A stretch of DNA of 5,133 nt from DAOMFM01 sp035429825. Its GTDB lineage: Bacteria > Acidobacteriota > Blastocatellia > UBA7656 > JADIYM01. Each line of letters opens with the position of its first letter. Position 1 is the stretch's first letter. Of the stretch, positions 1 to 5,133 are shown piece by piece. Made by a program: the position numbers and the translations under genes. The stretch spans positions 1-5,133 of the forward strand of contig JBGAKX010000218.1 of the NCBI GenBank assembly GCA_044224215.1, in the 5' to 3' direction. The notes under the pieces are model-generated. The model made no database searches, was not told where the DNA came from, and saw nothing but the letters and a program-made list of their open reading frames with translations.

Positions 1-120
1 CGCCGTCGCGACCTTTGATTGGCCCGGTGCCGCCCCCAGGACCGGAAGTGTCGTGCCGAGTGCGGCTGCACTCGCCAGCAATCCGACGGCGATGATTCGA
101 AGTGTCTCGTTTCGCTGCAT
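1..120 (-). CDS. N-terminal fragment of an exported protein (function unknown)
   Basis: Forty codons are visible, from the ATG at 120-118 to the left edge, with no stop. The peptide begins MQRNETLRIIAVGLLASAAA and continues LGTTLPVLGAAPGQSKVATA. This is a textbook Sec signal peptide: a short polar N-terminus with Arg3 and Arg8, a hydrophobic core at about residues 9-22, then small residues around LGA-A at 29-32 where signal peptidase I could cut. There is no lipobox cysteine, so a lipoprotein is not indicated. A strong Shine-Dalgarno GGAGGG (129-134, minus strand) lies 8 bases before the ATG, which fixes the start. The gene is transcribed divergently from the oxidoreductase at 287. The mature domain lies outside the window, so I assign no function. 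It is probably periplasmic, secreted or outer-membrane. Confidence 0.8.
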   Translation of the reverse strand, partial: MQRNETLRIIAVGLLASAAALGTTLPVLGAAPGQSKVATA

Positions 121-153
121 TGTTCGTACCCTCCATGGTTCGATCGTCGCCAT

Positions 154-182
154 ACAATAGCAACGTTGGGGCCATGTGACAG
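154..182 (-). promoter_or_regulatory. possible sigma-70-type promoter for the left exported-protein gene
   Basis: On the minus strand, CTGTCA (177-182; 4 of 6 matches to TTGACA) and TATTGT (154-159; 4 of 6 matches to TATAAT) are separated by exactly 17 bases. Transcription would start near 147 and give a leader of about 27 bases that includes the ribosome binding site at 129-134. Position and spacing are good but both hexamers are imperfect, so this is only a candidate. Confidence 0.3.
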
Positions 183-194
183 CGAACGGAGTTG

Positions 195-214
195 AGCCGC
201 AGATGGACGCAGAT
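195..214 (+). repeat. CGCAGAT tandem motif, copy A of a dispersed intergenic repeat
   Basis: CGCAGAT occurs at 198-204 and again at 208-214, a 10-base period, preceded by AGC. The 17-base core AGCCGCAGATGGACGCA (195-211) differs by one base from the minus-strand copy at 1256-1272. It also closely resembles the plus-strand copy at 1235-1250. All copies lie between genes. I recall similar CCGCAGAT-gaa-CGCAGAT strings being scattered in Acidobacteriota and related genomes, but that is memory and was not checked here. This copy lies in the probable leader of the oxidoreductase gene. Confidence 0.65.
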
Positions 215-270
215 TCTGGCAGTCCTGCGGTACTCTCCTTCGTCCGACAATTTCAACGGCGTGTTTGGCG

Positions 271-278
271 AGGGAGGT
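271..278 (+). promoter_or_regulatory. ribosome binding site deciding the oxidoreductase start
   Basis: AGGGAGGT is the only strong Shine-Dalgarno sequence upstream of the oxidoreductase. From its GGAGG core (273-277) the ATG at 281 is only 3 bases away, the ATG at 287 is 9 bases away and the ATG at 290 is 12 bases away. This favours 287 and argues against the in-frame GTG at 176. Confidence 0.7.
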
Positions 279-286
279 CAATGACA

Positions 287-1216
287 ATGATGAAGGCAAT
301 ACGACTCAATTCGTATGGATTTCCGGCCGGCGTCGCCGTCGAGAACATCGAGAAGCCTCGACCCGGCTTTGACGAGGTCCTGGTTCACGTTCGAGCGGCC
401 GCGGTAAATCCGGTCGACTGGATGATCGCCGAGGGATATGGCAAGGAGTGGTGGGGCCACTCGCTCCCGATGACGCTCGGTTGCGATCTCGCCGGTGTCA
501 TCGAATCGGTCGGCGAGCGCGTCGGCGAATTCAAATCAGGCGACTCGGTCTTTGGGTACAGCAACCTCATGAGGCTGGGAGCGTTCGCTGAGTTCGCAGT
601 CGTCGGCTCGGACGAGATTGCGCCGATGCCGGCGTCGCTCGATTTCGTGCATGCCGCGGCGGTACCCGTCTCGACGCTCACGCCGTGGCAGGCGATGTTC
701 GTGATCGCGGGACTCCAGAGCGGGCAGACGGTTCTGGTTCACGCCGCGGCGGGCGGAGTCGGATCGATGGCGGTTCAACTCGCAAAGGCTCGCGGTGCCC
801 GAGTGATCGGTACCGCATCGGGCCGCAATGTCGAGTTCGTGCGGTCGCTGGGAGCGGACGAGGTGATCGATTACACGACGACGCGCTTCGAAGACGCGGT
901 GCACGACGTGGACGTGGTGTTCGACCTCGTCGGAGGCGAGACGCAGTCGCGTTCGATCGGTGTGTTGAGAAAGGGCGGGTTTCTGGTCTCGGCGGTGCAA
1001 CCTCCTGACGAGGCGGCGCTGGCAGACACAGGCACACGAGGCGGAATGGTGAAGGTTGAACCGAACGGGTCACTGCTTCGCGAAATCGCAGCGTTGATCG
1101 ACTCGGGCAAGGTCGTCGTCAACATCGAGCGAGTACTGCCGCTCGATGATGCGGTTCAGGCGCTCGAGTTGAGCAAGACCGGAAGGACGCGGGGCAAGAT
1201 CGTACTGGAGATGTGA
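287..1216 (+). CDS. zinc-independent MDR-family NAD(P)H-dependent oxidoreductase (quinone oxidoreductase type)
   Basis: This is a cytosolic medium-chain dehydrogenase/reductase of the quinone oxidoreductase (COG0604-like) branch. Such enzymes usually transfer hydride from NAD(P)H to quinones, enones or other activated C=C/C=O substrates. From the chosen start it has 309 residues, a typical length. The GroES-like half includes DEVLVHVRAAAVNPVDW (29-45) and LGCDLAGVIESVG (64-76). TPWQAMF (132-138) leads into the Rossmann fold, whose glycine-rich cofactor loop is AAAGGVGS (153-160), followed by LAKARGARVIGTAS. LGADEVIDY (188-196) is a further family signature and GKIVLEM closes the protein. Cys66 is the only cysteine, so both the catalytic and structural zinc sites of zinc-dependent alcohol dehydrogenases are absent. 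NADPH preference is likely for the family but is not proven. Start: ATG at 287 has the best spacing to the Shine-Dalgarno; 290 is equally compatible with family N-termini, and 281 is possible. The gene stands alone, divergent from the left gene and convergent with the receptor. The substrate is unknown. Confidence 0.9.
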   Translation: MMKAIRLNSYGFPAGVAVENIEKPRPGFDEVLVHVRAAAVNPVDWMIAEGYGKEWWGHSLPMTLGCDLAGVIESVGERVGEFKSGDSVFGYSNLMRLGAFAEFAVVGSDEIAPMPASLDFVHAAAVPVSTLTPWQAMFVIAGLQSGQTVLVHAAAGGVGSMAVQLAKARGARVIGTASGRNVEFVRSLGADEVIDYTTTRFEDAVHDVDVVFDLVGGETQSRSIGVLRKGGFLVSAVQPPDEAALADTGTRGGMVKVEPNGSLLREIAALIDSGKVVVNIERVLPLDDAVQALELSKTGRTRGKIVLEM

Positions 1217-1234
1217 TTCCCGACGGACGAGGCG

Positions 1235-1250
1235 AGCCGCAGAAGAACGC
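1235..1250 (+). repeat. dispersed intergenic repeat, copy B
   Basis: AGCCGCAGAAGAACGC is the plus-strand arm of the junction hairpin. It differs by one base from the reverse complement of 1257-1272, and by two bases from the copy at 195-210. Confidence 0.6.
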
Positions 1251-1255
1251 GAACG

Positions 1256-1272
1256 TGCGTTCATCTGCGGCT
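1256..1272 (-). repeat. dispersed intergenic repeat, copy C (inverted)
   Basis: Read on the minus strand this is AGCCGCAGATGAACGCA. It matches the copy at 195-211 at 16 of 17 positions and forms the right arm of the junction hairpin. Together with copies A and B it shows that the motif is a repeated, invertible unit confined to non-coding positions in this window. Confidence 0.6.
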
Positions 1273-1279
1273 GGTCGCC

Positions 1280-4200
1280 TCAGAACTGATACCGCAACCC
1301 GAACTGCATCACCCGCGGCGGGCTCAGCGTCCCGGTGTAGCGCCCGAACGTCAGCACGTTCGTCACGTCCAGATCGAGCGACTGTGGATCGAACCGGGCG
1401 GTATTCGTGACGTTGAACACCTCCCACCGGAACTGGATCGTCTGACCCTCCCACGGCAGGTTGAACGTCTTGCCAAGTCCCATGTCGAGCTGGAACAGCC
1501 CGTCGCCGCGCAGATCGTTGCGTGTTCCAGCCTCGCCCGCACGCGAATTCCTGAAACTTGCTATCGCAAGCTCGGGATTCGGGAACAGGTTGGGTCCGTC
1601 ACCGCGACGCGTCGTTTCGCCGCGGATGTCGCCCGTCGCCGTCGCCCAGCCAGAGATGTTCCAGTTCGTGGGCCACACCCGTCCGTTGTAGGTCGAGATG
1701 GGGAACCCCGACGTCGTGCGGAAGATCCCCGCGAGCTGCCATCCGCCGAGGATCTGGTCGACCCAGCCCGGCGAGTCGGACAGGAACGCCTGCCCGTGTC
1801 CCACGGGCAGCTGCCACAGGAAGTTCGAGTTGATCGACTGCCTCACGTCATAGTCGGACACGGCCCGGTTGAGCCCCGGCTTGAACGCGTTCAGGATGAA
1901 CCCAGTGCCGTATGCGCCGCCAAAGCTGCCGGTGCGCTCGGCTTCCGACGTCAGGTCGATCGACTTCGAGACCGTGTAGTTGAAGTCGAACTGCACGCCG
2001 TTCGAAAACCGCTTGCGCAGCATGAACTGCCCGGCGTTGAAGTTCGTGTTCTCCTGGGACCGCCACGCCGACAGCGCCGAATACTGGTCGTCGTAGAAGG
2101 CGAACGGCCCATACTTTGACGGGAAGTAGTAGTCGAGATACTGCAGCACGGTGGTCCAGTCGGGCGCGAGCTTGCTCGCATAGTAGTACGCCTGCTGCGT
2201 CGACGTCCGGCCGGCGCGGCCGATGTCCGGCCACAGGTTCTCGAAGTACGGAATCTTGGGAACCGCGCTGATCGGCGTCTGCGCCGCGATGTAGTCCGCG
2301 AGCTGGCCGGCGCTTGTGTACCAGTCGGCGCCCGACTCGGGATCCACGAGGTTGACCATCGCCGCAAGATCCGACTGCGCGAGCCGGTTGCGGCCAAAGC
2401 GCCCGATGTACGCAGCCTCGAAGACGAGATTCCACGGGAGTTCGCGCGAAATGGAGAAATCGACCGAGTAGTCGACCGGCGTCGTGATCGCGTTGTCGAT
2501 CGCTGCAGTGATCGCGAACGCGTCCTTGGGAAGCTGTGCAGGGAAGCCGCCGGGGGGCGCCGGCGGAAGCGGCGGCACCGTGCCGAATCCCTGGAAGCGC
2601 GGCGACGTCGAAACGGTGTACTGGCCCGACGGATTCTCGACGACCGTGGAGAGCCCCGTCGATCCGACGAAGTCAAAGTCGTTTGCGAGCGCCGATCCGA
2701 CGCGCTCATAGAACGTGCCGAACCCGCCGCGAATCGACATCTTGCCGGGACCGCCCGTGATCTTGGACCAGAAGCCCTTGTCGACGTCCGGCGACCACGC
2801 GAGCGACACGCGCGGGCCAAAGTTGTTCGTGTCCCACGGGTAATACCCCGGCGCGTTGTTTGCAGCTCCGGCAAGGTTGAATTGTATGTCGGGCGAGTTA
2901 TACGACGGGATGCCCTGCGCGGCGTTCGCGGCGCGCTGGTTGAACCACTCGCCGAGCGGGATCGTGGGCGCGACCTGCAGGCCGTTCGTCTCCCACGGCG
3001 GCGAGAAGAGGCCGTACCGCACACCGGCCATCAGTGTCAGGTTCGGTTTGATCTTCCACTGGTCCTGGACATAGAACTCGTACTCGTCGACCGCGTAGCG
3101 GCGTCCGATCGGCTCGCCGACCGGGATCGTGCTGCCGTCCTGGTTGTAGTTGTACGTGATGATCACGTCGCTGATCAGGCCAAGCAGCGCCACTGCGGAA
3201 TCGCGGTACGCCGTCGAGAACGAGCTTGCGACGTCGTCGGGCTTGAGCTCGTTCGCCGAGCCGCGCAGCCACGATGCGTTCGCGCGCGCGTACGAGAACG
3301 AGTTGTAGTACGACAGGTAGTTGAACCGGATGAAGCGCATGTTCGCGCCGAACTCGATCGTGTGGTTGCCCTTCACCCACGACGTGTCGCTGGTGATGTT
3401 GTTGACCGGCGTGTTCGCCGACTCTGTGTAGGTGTAGGGCACGAGATCGCTGAATCCGCGGAACCCGATGTACGGACCGTTCGTCGAGCCGTTGCTCTCG
3501 CCGCCCTGGCGCGTAAAGCCATACCGCGTGACGGTCGTGATGTGGTCGTTGATGACCTTGGTGTACCCGATGGCGATGCCGCGCGGGTTCTCGAGGAACG
3601 TGTAACGCGGCGGCCCGCCCGGGAACTGCGGCAGCGAGTTGCTCTTGTTGCCGCCGAGCGTGCCGCGCACGAACAACGAGTCATTCGCGTTGATCTGGTA
3701 GTCGATCCGCGCGATGTACGTGTTGTTGTTGACGTGGATCGGCGCGTTGAACCGGAACCCAAGCGTGTTCAGACCGTCACCGACTGACGTGTCGTTCGGC
3801 AGCGGATAGTCGTTGAAGTAGTCGAGCACGAGCGGGTTCGCGCCGATCCCGAGCGGGTCGAGGTCCTGCAGTTCGGAAGGCGTGATGTCGCCGATTGTGT
3901 GGCTCGTGTTGATGTAGCGGACGATGCCCTGCCGCAGCGGGTCGGTCGGAACGGTGCGGACGATGCTGTCTTCGGCTGCATCGCGCAGCCCCTCGTAGTT
4001 CGCAAAGAAGAACAGCTTGTCCTTGAGGATCGGGCCGCCGACCGAGAAGCCGAACACGTTCCGGATCAGCTTGGGCCGCGGAATGGCGGGCTGTGTTGCG
4101 GTGACGGGCACCATGTTGTTGAAGAACGAGTTGGCGGTCGTCGCGGTGTTGCGGTGGAACTCGTAGACCGAGCCGTGGAACTCGTTGCTGCCCGTCTTTG

Positions 4201-4930
4201 TGACGAGCGAGACCTGCGCGCCGGCGCTGCGTCCCTGGTTCGCGTTGGCGTTCGACGTGATGACGCGGAACTCCTGGACCGAGTCGAGCGTGACCGGCAC
4301 GACGCTCGTGAATGCATAGCCGCTCAGCTGGTCGTTGACGTCGATGCCGTCGAGCGTCACGTTCGACTGGTCCGAGCGTGCGCCGTTGACGGCGCCGCTG
4401 CGCTGGTCGTCGTAGTCCTCGACGTTCGTCTTCACGACGCCTGGCTGCAGGCTGAGAAGGTCGACCACGTTGCGCCCTTCGATCGGAAGCTGACGGATCT
4501 GAAGCTGGTCGAACGTGTTGCCGATCGTGGCGTCGCTCCGGTTGATGGAGTCGGCGCTGGCGGTGACGTCGACCGACTCGGTCACCGCGCCCACTTCGAA
4601 CGCGAGATCGAGCGTGATCGCCGAGTTCACGGTGATCGCGATCCCCGGACTGAGGATCGTCTTGAAGCCCGTGGATTCGACCTTGAGGTCGTATGTCCCG
4701 GGCTGCAGTTGCGGAAACTGGTAGATCCCGTCCTTGCCGGTGTTGACGGTGCGCGTCGCTCCGGTCGCCGTGTTGGTGAGCGTGAGCGTGGCGCCGATGA
4801 CGGATGCGCCCTGTGGGTCGCGCACGGCGCCGTTCAGCGAACCGAGCGCTTGCGCGAGCGCCGAAGAATTGAGAACGAGCAGGCAGATGCCCGCAAAGAC
4901 CATCCCGCGAAGTTGGCTTTGCCGGTCCAT
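1280..4930 (-). CDS. TonB-dependent outer-membrane receptor with carboxypeptidase-regulatory-like domain (Oar-like)
   Basis: This complete 1216-residue protein resembles the large receptors expanded in Acidobacteriota. The family imports scarce substrates across the outer membrane using energy from TonB-ExbBD. A signal peptide occupies residues 1-26, with probable cleavage at ALA-Q (26/27). A CarboxypepD_reg-like beta-sandwich follows at about 29-110, starting LNGAVRDPQGASVIGATLTL and including DGIYQFPQLQPGTYDLKV. VTESVDVTASA (116-126) is the likely TonB-box region. The plug spans about 134-250, with LPIEGRNVVDLLSLQPGV, NGARSDQSNVTLDGIDVND, VQEFRV and VTKTGSNEFHGSVYEFHRN. The barrel begins near FGFSVGGPILKDKLFFFANYEG (293-314) and ends VMQFGLRYQF, with the terminal Phe expected for BAM recognition. 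The only cysteine seen, Cys15, is in the signal peptide. A proline-rich stretch (785-795) and a Tyr/Trp-rich segment (about 860-960) look like extracellular loops. TAGGAG (4938-4943) sits 7 bases before the ATG. The substrate is unknown, and no SusD-like partner is present. Confidence 0.95.
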   Translation of the reverse strand: MDRQSQLRGMVFAGICLLVLNSSALAQALGSLNGAVRDPQGASVIGATLTLTNTATGATRTVNTGKDGIYQFPQLQPGTYDLKVESTGFKTILSPGIAITVNSAITLDLAFEVGAVTESVDVTASADSINRSDATIGNTFDQLQIRQLPIEGRNVVDLLSLQPGVVKTNVEDYDDQRSGAVNGARSDQSNVTLDGIDVNDQLSGYAFTSVVPVTLDSVQEFRVITSNANANQGRSAGAQVSLVTKTGSNEFHGSVYEFHRNTATTANSFFNNMVPVTATQPAIPRPKLIRNVFGFSVGGPILKDKLFFFANYEGLRDAAEDSIVRTVPTDPLRQGIVRYINTSHTIGDITPSELQDLDPLGIGANPLVLDYFNDYPLPNDTSVGDGLNTLGFRFNAPIHVNNNTYIARIDYQINANDSLFVRGTLGGNKSNSLPQFPGGPPRYTFLENPRGIAIGYTKVINDHITTVTRYGFTRQGGESNGSTNGPYIGFRGFSDLVPYTYTESANTPVNNITSDTSWVKGNHTIEFGANMRFIRFNYLSYYNSFSYARANASWLRGSANELKPDDVASSFSTAYRDSAVALLGLISDVIITYNYNQDGSTIPVGEPIGRRYAVDEYEFYVQDQWKIKPNLTLMAGVRYGLFSPPWETNGLQVAPTIPLGEWFNQRAANAAQGIPSYNSPDIQFNLAGAANNAPGYYPWDTNNFGPRVSLAWSPDVDKGFWSKITGGPGKMSIRGGFGTFYERVGSALANDFDFVGSTGLSTVVENPSGQYTVSTSPRFQGFGTVPPLPPAPPGGFPAQLPKDAFAITAAIDNAITTPVDYSVDFSISRELPWNLVFEAAYIGRFGRNRLAQSDLAAMVNLVDPESGADWYTSAGQLADYIAAQTPISAVPKIPYFENLWPDIGRAGRTSTQQAYYYASKLAPDWTTVLQYLDYYFPSKYGPFAFYDDQYSALSAWRSQENTNFNAGQFMLRKRFSNGVQFDFNYTVSKSIDLTSEAERTGSFGGAYGTGFILNAFKPGLNRAVSDYDVRQSINSNFLWQLPVGHGQAFLSDSPGWVDQILGGWQLAGIFRTTSGFPISTYNGRVWPTNWNISGWATATGDIRGETTRRGDGPNLFPNPELAIASFRNSRAGEAGTRNDLRGDGLFQLDMGLGKTFNLPWEGQTIQFRWEVFNVTNTARFDPQSLDLDVTNVLTFGRYTGTLSPPRVMQFGLRYQF

Positions 4931-4946
4931 GTAGATGCTCCTAGGG

Positions 4947-4986
4947 GGAAGCCATCGAAAACGGCCCTTCCAGTACCAAATGGAAG
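4947..4986 (-). promoter_or_regulatory. possible alternative stems in the receptor mRNA leader
   Basis: In the minus-strand leader the order is CTTCCA (4981-4986), TGGAAG (4967-4972), then CTTCC (4947-4951). The middle GGAAG can pair with the upstream CTTCC (6-bp perfect stem, 8-base loop) or with the downstream CTTCC (5 bp plus two more across a 2-base bulge), but not both. The downstream stem ends 4 bases before the TAGGAG ribosome binding site. The stems are short, so chance is a real alternative. Confidence 0.2.
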
Positions 4987-4997
4987 TTGTTTATTCG

Positions 4998-5003
4998 ATT
5001 GTA
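4998..5003 (-). promoter_or_regulatory. candidate -10 box for the receptor gene
   Basis: TACAAT on the minus strand matches the sigma-70 -10 consensus at 5 of 6 positions and lies 67 bases before the receptor ATG. No good -35 hexamer is seen at 16-18 bases spacing; CTGCAC at 19 bases is weak. It would imply a leader of about 60 bases. Confidence 0.25.
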
Positions 5004-5081
5004 GTTAGCGTCGAAGGTGCCTGTGCAGTGGCGGAAAACTATCATGGTTCATACGGGAATTGGAGACGAGGGTTGCAGTGA

Positions 5082-5133
5082 ACGACCCTTTCAGGGTCGT
5101 GAGGACGGGGGCCGTGTTCCGGGGGTCGTCGTC
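5082..5133. repeat. palindromic hairpin and possible left part of a REP-like element cut by the window edge
   Basis: ACGACCCT (5082-5089) and AGGGTCGT (5093-5100) form a perfect 8-bp stem with a TTC loop. GGGTCGT recurs at 5123-5129, so the same left arm could pair with either copy. The edge sequence CCGGGGGTCGTCGTC looks like one arm of a second GC-rich palindrome whose partner would lie outside the window. I recall composite elements of this kind in Acidobacteriota and Planctomycetes intergenic DNA, but this was not checked. No T-tract follows the stem, so a simple intrinsic terminator is less likely, although a terminator for a gene further right cannot be excluded. Confidence 0.5.

Larger units (their letters stand above)
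1229..1281. terminator. long imperfect hairpin at the convergent junction (likely bidirectional terminator/REP-like palindrome)
   Basis: The left arm 1235-1250 (AGCCGCAGAAGAACGC) pairs with the right arm 1257-1272 (GCGTTCATCTGCGGCT) over 16 positions with one A-A mismatch (1244/1263) and a 6-base loop GAACGT. The stem continues outward as GAGGCG (1229-1234) with CGCCTC (1276-1281), leaving a 3-base bulge at 1273-1275. That makes about 21 base pairs in all. It fills most of the 63-base gap between the stop codons of the oxidoreductase (1216) and the receptor, and its right foot overlaps the receptor stop codon (1280-1282). Neither side is followed by a T-tract, so it is not a classical intrinsic terminator. 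It could still terminate, protect 3' ends, or simply be an inserted palindromic repeat. The arms are the same motif as at 195-214. Confidence 0.6.

Noticed and set aside
198..214. CRISPR-like direct repeat (two CGCAGAT units)
   Set aside because: The units are 7 bases with a 3-base gap; there are no repeat lengths or spacers of CRISPR type and no cas genes.
287..1216. Zinc-dependent alcohol dehydrogenase
   Set aside because: The protein has a single cysteine (Cys66) and lacks the cysteine cluster for structural zinc and the GHE-type catalytic zinc motif.
1790..1810. Perfect 8-bp inverted repeat CTGCCCGT/ACGGGCAG with a 5-base loop inside the receptor gene
   Set aside because: It lies within codons for LPVGHGQ, a stretch that resembles a conserved family segment, so codon constraint in GC-rich DNA explains it adequately.
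1280..4930. SusC-type polysaccharide receptor
   Set aside because: No SusD-like gene is adjacent in the window, and the plug and barrel motifs match the Oar/Acidobacteriota type, not Bacteroidota SusC.
2882..5008. Long open frames on the plus strand opposite the receptor (2882-3787 and 3899-5008)
   Set aside because: They are antisense to a clearly real receptor gene, are strongly enriched in Arg, Val and Asp as expected for shadows of GC-rich codons, and show no recognisable domain.
5044..5133. Plus-strand ATG at 5044 open for 30 codons to the right edge
   Set aside because: There is no Shine-Dalgarno before it, the predicted peptide is low-complexity Gly/Arg/Val, and it runs through the perfect hairpin at 5082-5100.

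Overview
The window is a short, GC-rich bacterial segment with three protein-coding genes: one cut by the left edge and two complete. The best clue to the host is the large TonB-dependent receptor. It combines a carboxypeptidase-regulatory-like N-terminal domain with an Oar-type plug and barrel, an architecture that is heavily expanded in Acidobacteriota. I therefore infer an Acidobacteriota-like host, possibly from a soil or subsurface lineage. This rests on family knowledge and was not tested by any search.

Layout. (1) Positions 1-120, minus strand: the first 40 codons of an exported protein with a clear signal peptide and a strong ribosome binding site, running off the left edge. (2) Positions 121-286: a divergent intergenic region with a possible promoter for the left gene and a short repeat, followed by the ribosome binding site of the next gene. 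(3) Positions 287-1216, plus strand: a zinc-independent MDR/quinone-oxidoreductase-type NAD(P)H-dependent oxidoreductase. (4) Positions 1217-1279: a 63-base convergent gap holding a long imperfect hairpin built from the same repeat seen upstream of the oxidoreductase. (5) Positions 1280-4930, minus strand: a 1216-residue TonB-dependent outer-membrane receptor, complete from signal peptide to C-terminal phenylalanine. (6) Positions 4931-5133: a non-coding leader and upstream region with a possible promoter, small alternative stems near the receptor start, and at the far right a perfect 8-bp hairpin that looks like the start of a dispersed palindromic (REP-like) element continuing beyond the window.

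The genes do not form an operon: they are arranged divergent, then convergent. Nothing links the oxidoreductase functionally to the receptor. The receptor's substrate cannot be read from the sequence, and no SusD-like or transporter partner lies in the window. I found no convincing new multi-gene system. The most interesting signals are the non-coding repeats: a CCGCAGATGAACGC-type motif present three times, twice as an inverted pair at the convergent junction, and a separate palindromic element at the right edge.
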